This document shows, piece by piece, positions 41,548 through 50,864 of a stretch of 64,000 bases of DNA. Origin of the DNA: Pseudoneobacillus sp052180215 (GTDB taxonomy: Bacteria; Bacillota; Bacilli; Bacillales; Cytobacillaceae); the NCBI RefSeq assembly GCF_052180215.1, contig NZ_CP197471.1, positions 4,426,001 to 4,490,000 of the forward strand. Direction: 5' to 3'. Made by a program: the position numbers and the translations under genes. Below the pieces are notes generated by a model. That model was not told the DNA's origin. It saw only the letters and a list, made by a program, of their open reading frames with translations, and did not search any database. Position 1 is the stretch's first letter. Every line of letters begins with the position of its first letter.

Positions 41548-42894
41548 TTGAAAAATATTGCGGATCTTTGGAATGCTGCACTAAGTACGATTGAAAAAAA
41601 GATCAGCAAACCAAGTTTTGATACTTGGCTAAAGTCGACAAAGGCTCATTCCCTTCAAGGCGATTTACTAGTGATTACCGCCCCAAATGAATTTGCACGA
41701 GATTGGCTAGAAGAAAGATACTCTCATTTAATCTCAAGTATTTTAGCTGAGATCACAGGTGAAGAGCTTACAGTTAAATTTATCATCCCGCAAAATCAAA
41801 AAGAGGAAGATCTTGATTTTCCACCGCCTCAGAAGCAGACAAAAAAAGAGGACGAACTGATTGAGTATCCTCAAAACATATTAAATCCTAAATATTTATT
41901 TGATACGTTTGTTATTGGATCTGGTAATCGCTTTGCACACGCTGCATCTTTAGCTGTGGCTGAGGCACCAGCAAAGGCTTATAATCCCTTATTTATCTAT
42001 GGAGGAGTAGGTCTTGGGAAAACCCATTTAATGCATGCAATTGGTCATTATGTTTTGGATCATAATCCTTCCGCTAAAGTTGTTTATTTATCTTCAGAAA
42101 AATTTACAAATGAATTCATCAATTCCATTCGTGACAATAAAGCCATTGAATTCCGTAACAAATATCGAAATGTTGATGTTCTACTTATTGATGATATTCA
42201 ATTTTTAGCTGGAAAAGAGTCAACACAAGAAGAATTTTTCCATACTTTTAATACACTTCATGAGGAAAGTAAACAAATCATTATCTCAAGTGACCGCCCT
42301 CCAAGAGAAATTCCAACATTGGAAGATCGATTACGTTCTCGTTTTGAATGGGGTTTAATTACTGATATTACTCCACCGGATTTGGAAACGAGGATTGCCA
42401 TTCTTCGCAAGAAGGCTAAAGCAGAAGGTTTAGATATACCAAATGAAGTGATGCTGTATATTGCGAATCAAATAGATACAAATATCAGAGAATTAGAAGG
42501 GGCATTAATTCGTGTAGTGGCCTATTCTTCACTGATAAATAAAGATATAAATGCCGATTTAGCAGCAGAAGCATTAAAGGATATTATTCCAAGTTCTAAG
42601 CCTAAGGTGATTACAATCTTAGATATTCAAAAAGTTGTGGGGCAAACCTACAGCATTAAACTGGAAGACTTTAAGGCTAAAAAACGTACAAAATCAGTGG
42701 CTTTTCCACGTCAAATAGCTATGTATCTTTCAAGAGAGTTAACCGATTACTCTTTGCCTAAAATTGGTGAAGAGTTTGGGGGCAGAGACCATACAACCGT
42801 CATTCATGCTCATGAAAAAATTTCTAAGTTGCTTCAAACCGATTCTCAACTTGAAAAACAATTAAAAGAAATAAAAGATATGTTAAAAGTTTAA
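41548..42894 (+). CDS. dnaA: DnaA, chromosomal replication initiator
   Basis: 448 residues from a TTG start with AAAGGGAGGG eight bases upstream. Domain I (NIADLWNAALSTIEKKISKPSFDTW), a variable domain II, AAA+ domain III with Walker A GGVGLGKTHL and Walker B VDVLLIDDIQFL, and domain IV with the DNA-binding GRDHTTVIHAHEKI. It binds DnaA boxes, opens oriC and represses its own gene. Flanked on both sides by DnaA boxes. Confidence 0.98.
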   Translation: MKNIADLWNAALSTIEKKISKPSFDTWLKSTKAHSLQGDLLVITAPNEFARDWLEERYSHLISSILAEITGEELTVKFIIPQNQKEEDLDFPPPQKQTKKEDELIEYPQNILNPKYLFDTFVIGSGNRFAHAASLAVAEAPAKAYNPLFIYGGVGLGKTHLMHAIGHYVLDHNPSAKVVYLSSEKFTNEFINSIRDNKAIEFRNKYRNVDVLLIDDIQFLAGKESTQEEFFHTFNTLHEESKQIIISSDRPPREIPTLEDRLRSRFEWGLITDITPPDLETRIAILRKKAKAEGLDIPNEVMLYIANQIDTNIRELEGALIRVVAYSSLINKDINADLAAEALKDIIPSSKPKVITILDIQKVVGQTYSIKLEDFKAKKRTKSVAFPRQIAMYLSRELTDYSLPKIGEEFGGRDHTTVIHAHEKISKLLQTDSQLEKQLKEIKDMLKV

Positions 42895-42923
42895 AATTAT
42901 GTGTATAACTTGCTATTACTTAC

Positions 42924-42955
42924 ACACAGTCTGTCCACATGTGGATAGACTGTGT
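42924..42955. repeat. 32-bp palindrome holding two head-to-head DnaA boxes
   Basis: ACACAGTCTGTCCACA faces TGTGGATAGACTGTGT; the only imperfection is one G-T pair. It contains one-mismatch DnaA boxes CTGTCCACA (42931-42939) and TGTGGATAG (42940-42948). On RNA it would form a hairpin that could end the dnaA transcript. Confidence 0.9.
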
Positions 42956-42974
42956 TTCCTTTCGAAATTATAGG

Positions 42975-43045
42975 TTATCCACATACTAACAGGCCCTACT
43001 AGTACTTCTACTATTTTTTAAAACATATTAATATATGTAATAGAC
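42975..43045. other. oriC unwinding element (DnaA box, GC cluster, DnaA-trios, AT-rich DUE)
   Basis: A perfect TTATCCACA at 42975-42983 is followed by AGGCCC, then the triplet series TACT-AGT-ACT-TCT-ACT-ATT (about 42997-43015) and an AT-rich tract. This matches the basal unwinding system described downstream of dnaA in B. subtilis, with the strand opening in the dnaA-dnaN gap. Confidence 0.88.
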
Positions 43046-43076
43046 TCATAAAATATTCCAAACGGAGGATTAAAAA

Positions 43077-44213
43077 ATGAGATTTATAATCCAACGAGAT
43101 CGTCTAGTTCAAAGTGTTCAGGACGTAATGAAGGCAGTATCTACAAGAACAACGATTCCTATTTTGACAGGAATTAAAATGGTTGCGACAAATGAGGGAG
43201 TAACATTAACCGGTAGTGATTCTGATATTTCTATTGAATCCTTTATTCCAAGAGAAGAAGCTGGAGATGAAATTGTAGAGATTAAACAACCTGGTTCTAT
43301 CGTACTTCAAGCAAGATTTTTTAGTGAAATCGTTAAAAAATTACCAACCGATTCAGTTGAAATTGAGGTAGAAAATCAATTGGAAACCGTTATCCGTTCA
43401 GGTAAATCTGAATTCCATCTTAATGGTTTAGATGCAGAAGAATATCCATTACTTCCACAATTATCAGAAGAAAATATTTTCAGAGTACCAATTGACCTTT
43501 TAAAAGCAATGGTTCGCCAAACTGTATTTGCAGTGTCCACCTCAGAAACACGACCAATCTTGACAGGTGTAAACTGGAAAGTGGAACAAGGTGAATTAAC
43601 CTGTATTGCAACAGATAGCCATCGTCTAGCATTTCGTAAAGCTAAAATCGATACGGAAAACCAAGAACATTACAATGTTGTGATTCCAGGTAAAAGCTTA
43701 AATGAATTAAGTAAGATTCTTGATGATGATAATGATTTTGTAGAAATTGTTATTACTGAAAATCAAGTGCTATTTAAAGCGAAGCACTTGTTATTTTACT
43801 CAAGATTATTAGAAGGCAATTACCCAGATACAACTCGCTTAATTCCAACTGAAAGTAAAACAGATATTGTATTAAATACAAAAGAATTTTTACAGGCAAT
43901 TGATCGTGCCTCGTTACTAGCAAGAGACGGCCGAAATAATGTCGTTAAATTTGCAACCTTAGAAAATGGAATTATCGAAGTATCTTCCAATACTCCAGAA
44001 ATCGGTAAAGTAGTAGAAGAAGTTCAGAGCCAAACGATCGAGGGAGAAGAATTGAAAATTTCCTTTAGTGCCAAATACATGATGGATGCGTTAAAAGCTC
44101 TAGAAGGAACAGATGTTCAAATTAGCTTTACTGGAGCAATGAGACCGTTCTTTATGAGACCGCTTCATGATGAATCTATATTGCAGTTAATTCTTCCAGT
44201 AAGAACGTATTAA
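43077..44213 (+). CDS. dnaN: DnaN, DNA polymerase III beta sliding clamp
   Basis: 378 residues, three clamp domains; MRFIIQRDRLVQSVQDVMKAVS at the N-terminus and FMRPLHDESILQLILPVRTY at the C-terminus. It encircles DNA and tethers polymerase. ACGGAGG lies seven bases upstream. It follows dnaA and ends at a strong terminator. Confidence 0.98.
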   Translation: MRFIIQRDRLVQSVQDVMKAVSTRTTIPILTGIKMVATNEGVTLTGSDSDISIESFIPREEAGDEIVEIKQPGSIVLQARFFSEIVKKLPTDSVEIEVENQLETVIRSGKSEFHLNGLDAEEYPLLPQLSEENIFRVPIDLLKAMVRQTVFAVSTSETRPILTGVNWKVEQGELTCIATDSHRLAFRKAKIDTENQEHYNVVIPGKSLNELSKILDDDNDFVEIVITENQVLFKAKHLLFYSRLLEGNYPDTTRLIPTESKTDIVLNTKEFLQAIDRASLLARDGRNNVVKFATLENGIIEVSSNTPEIGKVVEEVQSQTIEGEELKISFSAKYMMDALKALEGTDVQISFTGAMRPFFMRPLHDESILQLILPVRTY

Positions 44214-44224
44214 TTTTAATAAAA

Positions 44225-44262
44225 ATGAAGGGGCTAACCCATTGAGGGTTGCCCCTTTTTCA
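44225..44262 (+). terminator. dnaN terminator
   Basis: GGGGCTAACCC/GGGTTGCCCC stem, small loop, five Ts. Confidence 0.9.
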
Positions 44263-44377
44263 TGTTTGTAAAATAAGAAAATTTTCTTTTTAGGTTTTCT
44301 TTGTGTATTCCCCACCAAATTTGTTAAAATAAAGTATTGGAGTAAAAAACAACAGATCATATTTTTAGAAGGAAAGA

Positions 44378-44602
44378 GTGAAGCCATCCGTGAGTCAACA
44401 AATTAAAATTGAAACGGAATATATTACGTTGGGACAGTTTTTAAAATTGGCAGATGTCATTCAATCAGGTGGTATGGCAAAGTTTTTTTTACAGGAATAT
44501 GATGTATTTATTAATGGTGAACAAGACCAACGGAGAGGAAGAAAGCTCCGAAGTGGAGATAATGTAAAGATTCCTGGTTTTGGAGAATATGTAATTCTTT
44601 AA
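44378..44602 (+). CDS. yaaA: YaaA, S4-domain RNA-binding protein
   Basis: 74 residues with the S4-like YaaA pattern (ITLGQFLKLADVIQSGGMAKFFL, GRKLRSGDNVKIPGFGEYVI). It probably binds RNA, with a proposed role in ribosome maturation. A GTG start at 44378 has AAGGA four bases upstream; another GTG at 44390 would give a length nearer the B. subtilis protein. Sits directly before recF. Confidence 0.93.
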   Translation: MKPSVSQQIKIETEYITLGQFLKLADVIQSGGMAKFFLQEYDVFINGEQDQRRGRKLRSGDNVKIPGFGEYVIL

Positions 44603-44621
44603 CTTAAAGGATGTCTAATTC

Positions 44622-45740
44622 ATGTATATTGAACATTTAGTTCTAAAAGATTACCGCAACTATGAACAATTAGAAATAAACTTTGAAAATAAAGTTAATG
44701 TCATCCTTGGAGAAAATGCGCAAGGTAAAACGAATGTAATGGAATCTATTTATGTTTTGGCTATGGCAAAGTCTCATCGTACAACAAATGATAAAGATTT
44801 AATTCGCTGGGACCAAGAATATGCTAAAATAGAAGGTAGACTTCAAAAAAATTATGGGTCGTTACCGATGCAATTAGTCATTTCCAAGAAAGGAAAAAAG
44901 GCAAAATGCAATCATATTGAACAACAAAGGTTAAGCCAATATGTTGGAAATATGAATGTCGTCATGTTTGCGCCTGAAGATCTCCACCTTGTTAAAGGTA
45001 GTCCACAAATTAGGCGCCGATTTATTGATATGGAAATTGGCCAAGTTTCCCCTATATACTTACACGATATGAGTCAATTCCAAAAAATACTACAACAACG
45101 CAATCATTATTTGAAAATGATGCAAATCAAAAAACAAACGGATGAAGCGATGCTTGAAATTTTAACAGACCAATTTATTCAAGTCGCAACGAAGATTGTT
45201 CAAAAGCGTTTCGAATTTATCCATTTGTTAGAGAAATGGGCAAAACCGATTCATTCTGGAATTTCAAGAGGGCTGGAAACCTTAAAAATTGAGTATAAGC
45301 CTTCTGTAGAGGTATCAGAAGAACAAGAGTTGTCGAAAATGATAGAAAGGTTTGAGGAAAAATTTCAAAAAGTCAAAAATAGAGAAATCGAGCGAGGGGT
45401 CACCTTATTTGGCCCACATCGAGATGATTTACTTTTTTATGTTAACGATCGTGATGTTCAAACTTTTGGCTCACAAGGACAACAAAGAACGACAGCTTTA
45501 TCTATTAAATTAGCCGAAATTGAATTAATTCATGCAGAAATTAAAGAATATCCAATACTCTTATTGGATGATGTTTTATCAGAATTAGATGATTATAGAC
45601 AATCCCATTTATTAAATACAATTCAGGGGAAAGTCCAAACGTTCGTAACAACAACAAGTGTAGAAGGTATTGACCATCAAACGCTTAAAGAGGCTGCAAC
45701 CTATACAGTTGAAGCAGGATCAATTGCAAAAGTACAGTGA
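44622..45740 (+). CDS. recF: RecF, recombination mediator
   Basis: 372 residues, SMC-like ATPase with Walker A LGENAQGKTNVMES, the signature FGSQGQQRTTALSIKLAE and Walker B YPILLLDDVLSELDDYRQ. It helps load RecA at gaps during daughter-strand repair. It lies 19 bases after yaaA in the dnaN-recF block. Confidence 0.97.
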   Translation: MYIEHLVLKDYRNYEQLEINFENKVNVILGENAQGKTNVMESIYVLAMAKSHRTTNDKDLIRWDQEYAKIEGRLQKNYGSLPMQLVISKKGKKAKCNHIEQQRLSQYVGNMNVVMFAPEDLHLVKGSPQIRRRFIDMEIGQVSPIYLHDMSQFQKILQQRNHYLKMMQIKKQTDEAMLEILTDQFIQVATKIVQKRFEFIHLLEKWAKPIHSGISRGLETLKIEYKPSVEVSEEQELSKMIERFEEKFQKVKNREIERGVTLFGPHRDDLLFYVNDRDVQTFGSQGQQRTTALSIKLAEIELIHAEIKEYPILLLDDVLSELDDYRQSHLLNTIQGKVQTFVTTTSVEGIDHQTLKEAATYTVEAGSIAKVQ

Positions 45741-45749
45741 GGTGAAAAG

Positions 45750-45998
45750 ATGTACATTCACATCGGGGAAGAAGTGTTGGTGAAAACAAAGGATATTATC
45801 GCTATTCTTGACAAAGACAGTGTGAAAGCTTCTGACCATATACAAGAATTTCTCCAACAAAATGAACAAAGAACAGAAAATCTTTCGAAAAATTCCTTTA
45901 AATCGATTGTGATTACACATGAGAAGGTATATCTTTCTCCATTAGCCTCCACTACTTTAAAAAAGAGATCCTTACAGCTATATGTAATGGAGCAATAG
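45750..45998 (+). CDS. remB: RemB (YaaB), DUF370 extracellular matrix regulator
   Basis: 82 residues: MYIHIGEEVLVKTKDIIAILD, KSIVITHEKVYLSPLASTTLKKR, the RemB form of the DUF370 family. In B. subtilis RemB contributes to biofilm matrix gene activation together with RemA. Nine bases after recF. Confidence 0.95.
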   Translation: MYIHIGEEVLVKTKDIIAILDKDSVKASDHIQEFLQQNEQRTENLSKNSFKSIVITHEKVYLSPLASTTLKKRSLQLYVMEQ

Positions 45999-46083
45999 TA
46001 ACGTCATAAATCAGGCTAAATCTCCTGATTTCATTTAAATAGATTGCAGTAAAGTATGTAAATAGAAAGTGTGGGTGACTGTT

Positions 46084-48012
46084 TTGACAACGGAACCAAA
46101 AGCAATTCAAGAACAATCCTATGATGCCGATCAAATACAAGTTTTAGAAGGTCTTGAAGCTGTTCGTAAACGTCCTGGGATGTATATTGGTTCAACGAGT
46201 GGAAAAGGCTTGCACCATTTAGTATGGGAAATCGTTGACAATAGTATTGATGAAGCATTAGCAGGTTATTGTGATGAAATAAACGTAGTGATCGAACCTG
46301 ACAACAGTATAACTGTTATTGATAATGGTCGTGGAATCCCAGTTGGTATACATGAGAAAATGGGACGCCCTGCTGTTGAAGTCATCATGACGGTACTTCA
46401 CGCTGGAGGTAAATTTGGCGGCGGAGGTTATAAAGTTTCAGGTGGTCTACATGGTGTAGGGGCTTCTGTAGTTAACGCCCTTTCAACAGTATTAGAGGTT
46501 TTTGTTCACCGTGATGGTAAAATTCATTATCAAAAATTTGAAAAGGGTGTACCTGCAGCTGACCTAAAAATTATCGGCGATACAGAACGTACAGGGACAA
46601 CTACCCATTTTAAACCAGATGGTGAGATTTTCACAGAAACCTTAGAATATGATTATGAAATTCTTGCTACTCGAATTAGAGAATTAGCCTTCTTAAATCG
46701 TGGTTTAAAAATAACGATTGAAGATAAACGAACTGAAAATAAAAAGAATGAGTACTGCTATGAAGGCGGTATTAAATCATATGTAGAACACTTAAACCGG
46801 ACGAAAGAAGTTATTCATGACGAACCGATTTATATGGAGGGTGAACGTGAAGGTATTACAGTTGAAGTAGCCTTACAATATAATGATGGCTATACAAGTA
46901 ATCTTTACTCTTTCGCTAATAATATTCATACATATGAAGGTGGTACCCATGAGTTTGGTTTTAAGACAGCTTTAACTCGTGTAATTAATGATTATGCGAG
47001 AAAACATGGGATTTTTAAAGAAGCAGATGCTAATCTTTCGGGTGAAGATGTACGTGAAGGAATAACCGCTATTATTTCGATTAAACATCCAGATCCACAA
47101 TTTGAAGGACAAACGAAAACAAAGCTAGGTAACTCTGAAGTTCGAGCCATTACAGATACAGTATTTGCTGATACATTCGAAAAGTTTTTATTAGAGAATC
47201 CTTCAGTTGCTAGAAAAATTGTAGAAAAAGGCTTGATGGCAGCAAGAGCAAGACTTGCAGCGAAAAAAGCAAGAGAACTCACTCGTAGAAAAAGTGCTCT
47301 AGAAGTATCAAGTTTACCTGGTAAATTAGCAGATTGTTCCTCTAAGGACCCTGCTATAAGTGAAATATACATTGTTGAGGGTGATTCAGCGGGCGGTTCA
47401 GCAAAACAAGGTCGAGATCGCCACTTCCAAGCCATTTTACCGTTAAGAGGTAAAATTCTTAATGTTGAAAAAGCACGCCTAGATAAAATTCTTTCAAACA
47501 ATGAAGTTCGAGCAATGATTACAGCAATTGGAACTGGAATCGGGGAAGATTTTGATATTTCGAAAGCCCGTTATCATAAGATAGTTATTATGACAGATGC
47601 CGATGTGGATGGAGCTCATATTCGAACACTCATCTTAACATTCTTTTATCGATATATGAGACAAATATTAGAAGCGGGATATATTTATATTGCCCAACCG
47701 CCATTGTATAAAGTTCAACAAGGTAAACGAATAGAGTATGCATATAATGACAAAGAGCTTGAACGTATCTTCGAAGAATTGCCAAGTCAGCCTAAGCCGA
47801 ATATCCAACGTTATAAAGGTCTAGGTGAAATGAATCCTGAACAATTATGGGAAACAACAATGGATCCTTCAACTAGAACCATGCTTCAGGTTAGTCTAGA
47901 AGATGCTATCGAAGCAGATGAAACCTTTGAAATGTTAATGGGTGAAAAAGTAGAACCACGCCGTAACTTTATCGAAGCCAATGCACAGTATGTTAAAAAC
48001 TTAGATATATAA
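46084..48012 (+). CDS. gyrB: GyrB, DNA gyrase subunit B
   Basis: About 642 residues from a TTG at 46084 (MTTEPKAIQEQSYDADQIQVLEGLEAVRKRPGMYIG); the in-frame upstream codons lack a better start. It has the GHKL ATPase domain (EIVDNSIDEALAGYC, DNGRGIPVG, GGLHGVGASVVNAL), the TOPRIM domain (EGDSAGGSAKQGRDR, MTDADVDGAHI) and the C-terminal GyrA-binding region (QRYKGLGEMNPEQLWETTMDP). ATP-driving subunit of gyrase. Confidence 0.97.
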   Translation: MTTEPKAIQEQSYDADQIQVLEGLEAVRKRPGMYIGSTSGKGLHHLVWEIVDNSIDEALAGYCDEINVVIEPDNSITVIDNGRGIPVGIHEKMGRPAVEVIMTVLHAGGKFGGGGYKVSGGLHGVGASVVNALSTVLEVFVHRDGKIHYQKFEKGVPAADLKIIGDTERTGTTTHFKPDGEIFTETLEYDYEILATRIRELAFLNRGLKITIEDKRTENKKNEYCYEGGIKSYVEHLNRTKEVIHDEPIYMEGEREGITVEVALQYNDGYTSNLYSFANNIHTYEGGTHEFGFKTALTRVINDYARKHGIFKEADANLSGEDVREGITAIISIKHPDPQFEGQTKTKLGNSEVRAITDTVFADTFEKFLLENPSVARKIVEKGLMAARARLAAKKARELTRRKSALEVSSLPGKLADCSSKDPAISEIYIVEGDSAGGSAKQGRDRHFQAILPLRGKILNVEKARLDKILSNNEVRAMITAIGTGIGEDFDISKARYHKIVIMTDADVDGAHIRTLILTFFYRYMRQILEAGYIYIAQPPLYKVQQGKRIEYAYNDKELERIFEELPSQPKPNIQRYKGLGEMNPEQLWETTMDPSTRTMLQVSLEDAIEADETFEMLMGEKVEPRRNFIEANAQYVKNLDI

Positions 48013-48017
48013 AAATA

Positions 48018-48082
48018 AGACAATGAAAAAGGATAAAAAGGGTAGAGGATTGACCACTATCCTCCTTTTTCTTTTTCCAAGA
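48018..48082 (+). terminator. Hairpin between gyrB and gyrA
   Basis: AAAAAGG and GAGGAT pair with ATCCTC and CCTTTTT around an 8-base loop, followed by T-rich DNA. It may act as a partial terminator. Confidence 0.6.
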
Positions 48083-48134
48083 TCAAGTGGTGGTCAATTA
48101 GTGTTACCACCAGCCGAAATAGGAGGTACCAATT

Positions 48135-50678
48135 ATGGCTGAAACACCAGAGTCTCAAATAAAAGAGATTAATATTAGTCAGGAGATGAAATCATCTTTT
48201 CTTGACTATGCGATGAGTGTTATTGTTTCTCGTGCCTTGCCAGATGTTCGAGATGGATTAAAACCAGTTCATCGCCGTATTCTATATGCGATGCATGACC
48301 TTGGTATGCATTCGGACAAGCCTTATAAAAAGTCTGCACGTATCGTAGGGGATGTAATCGGTAAATATCACCCTCATGGTGATTCTGCTGTTTATGAAAC
48401 AATGGTCCGTATGGCGCAGGATTTTAACTATCGTTACATGCTCGTAGATGGACATGGGAACTTTGGATCAGTAGACGGTGACGCAGCGGCGGCAATGCGT
48501 TATACAGAATCAAGAATGTCTAAAATCTCGATGGAACTATTAAGAGATATCAACAAAGATACGATTGATTATCAAGATAACTACGATGGTGAGGAAAAAG
48601 AACCTGTCGTCCTACCTGCACGTTTTCCAAACTTATTAGTAAATGGAACAACTGGTATCGCTGTAGGGATGGCTACTAATATTCCGCCACACCAACTTGG
48701 TGAGGTGATCGATGGAGTATTAGCCATCACACATGACCCTGAATTGACTACACAAGAATTAATGGAGATTATTCCAGGTCCAGATTTTCCTACTGGAGGA
48801 CTTATCTTAGGACGTAGTGGTATCCGTAAAGCCTATGAAACTGGCAGAGGATCTATAACCATTCGTGCTAAAGTAGAAATTGAACAAAAATCAAATGGTA
48901 AAGAAGTAATCATCGTAAGAGAATTACCATATCAAGTAAATAAAGCAAAATTGATAGAAAAAATTGCTGAATTAGCTCGTGACAAGAAAATTGATGGTAT
49001 TACAGACCTAAGAGATGAGTCAGACCGTAAAGGAATGCGAATCGTTATTGAGGTCCGAAAAGATGCTAATTCGAATGTTCTATTAAATAACTTATATAAG
49101 CAAACATCTCTTCAAACTAGTTTTGGAATTAACACATTAGCCCTTGTTGATGGACAACCAAAAGTGTTAAATCTAAAGCAATGTTTAGTCTATTATTTAG
49201 ATCATCAAAAAGTAGTTATTCGAAGAAGAACTGAGTTTGAATTACGTAAAGCGGAAGCTCGTGCACATATTTTAGATGGTTTACGAATAGCATTGGATCA
49301 TTTAGATCAAGTTATTAGTTTAATTCGCAGCTCGCAAACAACAGATATTGCCCGTGAAGGATTAATGACTACATTCCAGCTATCTGAAAAACAAGCTCAG
49401 GCAATCCTTGATATGCGTTTACAGCGTTTAACAGGATTAGAACGAGAAAAAATTGAAGAAGAATATCAAAACCTTGTCAAATTGATTGCTGAACTAAAAG
49501 CCATTCTTGCAGACGAAGAAAAGGTTCTTGAAATAATTCGTGAAGAATTAACAGAGATCAAAGAACGTTTTAATGATAAGCGTCGAACTGAAATTGTTTC
49601 TGGCGGATTAGAATTCATTGAAGATGAAGATCTTATTCCTCAAGAAAATATCGTCATTACGCTTACCCATAATGGATACATTAAACGTCTTCCAGTATCT
49701 ACTTATCGTGCGCAAAGACGTGGTGGTCGCGGAATTCAAGGAATGGGAACCAATGAGGATGATTTTGTTGAACACTTAATCACGACCTCTACCCATGATA
49801 CGATTCTTTATTTCACCAATAAAGGGAAAGTCTATCGTACAAAGGGTTATGAAATTCCAGAATACAGCCGAACAGCTAAAGGGATTCCTATTATAAACTT
49901 ACTCGGAATTGAAAAAGGTGAGTGGGTAAATGCCATTATCCCAATTGAAGAATTTGTTGACGATTGGTACTTATTCTTCACAACGAAAGAAGGAATTTCT
50001 AAACGTTCTCCTTTATCTTCCTTTGCAAATATTCGTCAAAACGGATTAATTGCAGTTAATTTAAGAGAAGAAGATGAATTAATTTCTGTTAAACTAACTG
50101 ATGGTTCTAAAGAAATGATTATTGGGACTAAGAATGGTATGCTCATTCGCTTCCCTGAAACAGATGTACGTTCAATGGGAAGAACGGCTACTGGTGTAAA
50201 AGGTATTACTTTAGGAAAAGATGACGAAGTTGTTGGAATGGAAGTACTAGAGGAAAATACAGAAATTCTTATTGTTACTAAGAATGGTTATGGTAAACGT
50301 ACAGATGCTATGGAATACCGTGTCCAAAGTCGTGGCGGTAAAGGAATTAAAACTTGTAACATAACAGATAAAAATGGTGACTTAGTTGCCATGAGAGTTG
50401 TTACAGGTGAAGAGGACTTAATGCTTATCACTACAGGTGGAGTCCTTATTCGTCTAGATGTAAATGAAATTTCTAGCATGGGACGTAACACTCAAGGTGT
50501 TAGATTAATCCGTTTGGATGAAAATGAAAATGAGTTTGTAGCAACAGTTGCTATTGTTGCAAAAGAAGAAGAAAAAGAAGATGAAGAATCTGAAGAATCA
50601 GTAGAGTCTAATATAGAAAACACAGATTCAGAAGTAGTTTCTGAACTAGATTCAGATACAGATACCGATACAGAGTAA
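48135..50678 (+). CDS. gyrA: GyrA, DNA gyrase subunit A
   Basis: 847 residues. The breakage-reunion domain has catalytic Tyr in AAMRYTE (near residue 123) and the quinolone region YHPHGDSAVYETMVRMAQ with wild-type Ser and Glu. The C-terminal beta-pinwheel has the GyrA box QRRGGRGIQG. The tail is acidic (EEEKEDEESEESVESN, then repeated Asp-Thr), longer and more repetitive than usual. AGGAGG lies seven bases upstream. Partner of GyrB. Confidence 0.98.
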   Translation: MAETPESQIKEINISQEMKSSFLDYAMSVIVSRALPDVRDGLKPVHRRILYAMHDLGMHSDKPYKKSARIVGDVIGKYHPHGDSAVYETMVRMAQDFNYRYMLVDGHGNFGSVDGDAAAAMRYTESRMSKISMELLRDINKDTIDYQDNYDGEEKEPVVLPARFPNLLVNGTTGIAVGMATNIPPHQLGEVIDGVLAITHDPELTTQELMEIIPGPDFPTGGLILGRSGIRKAYETGRGSITIRAKVEIEQKSNGKEVIIVRELPYQVNKAKLIEKIAELARDKKIDGITDLRDESDRKGMRIVIEVRKDANSNVLLNNLYKQTSLQTSFGINTLALVDGQPKVLNLKQCLVYYLDHQKVVIRRRTEFELRKAEARAHILDGLRIALDHLDQVISLIRSSQTTDIAREGLMTTFQLSEKQAQAILDMRLQRLTGLEREKIEEEYQNLVKLIAELKAILADEEKVLEIIREELTEIKERFNDKRRTEIVSGGLEFIEDEDLIPQENIVITLTHNGYIKRLPVSTYRAQRRGGRGIQGMGTNEDDFVEHLITTSTHDTILYFTNKGKVYRTKGYEIPEYSRTAKGIPIINLLGIEKGEWVNAIIPIEEFVDDWYLFFTTKEGISKRSPLSSFANIRQNGLIAVNLREEDELISVKLTDGSKEMIIGTKNGMLIRFPETDVRSMGRTATGVKGITLGKDDEVVGMEVLEENTEILIVTKNGYGKRTDAMEYRVQSRGGKGIKTCNITDKNGDLVAMRVVTGEEDLMLITTGGVLIRLDVNEISSMGRNTQGVRLIRLDENENEFVATVAIVAKEEEKEDEESEESVESNIENTDSEVVSELDSDTDTDTE

Positions 50679-50681
50679 AAG

Positions 50682-50718
50682 GAAGAGGAGCATAAATAAC
50701 GTGCTCCTCTTTTTTTTG
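50682..50718 (+). terminator. gyrA terminator
   Basis: AAGAGGAGCA/TGCTCCTCTT stem followed by eight Ts. Confidence 0.93.
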
Positions 50719-50864
50719 TGCTTAATCTCTACTATGTTCAATTTTTGAAAAATAAGGTAAAATGATAGGGAATTAGATTGACTTAACCTCTATTAAAACA
50801 GCGAGAGAGAGTCTGTTATTTTATATAAAAGGAAGAATTAAGTTTTAGTTATGAGGTGGAGGAT

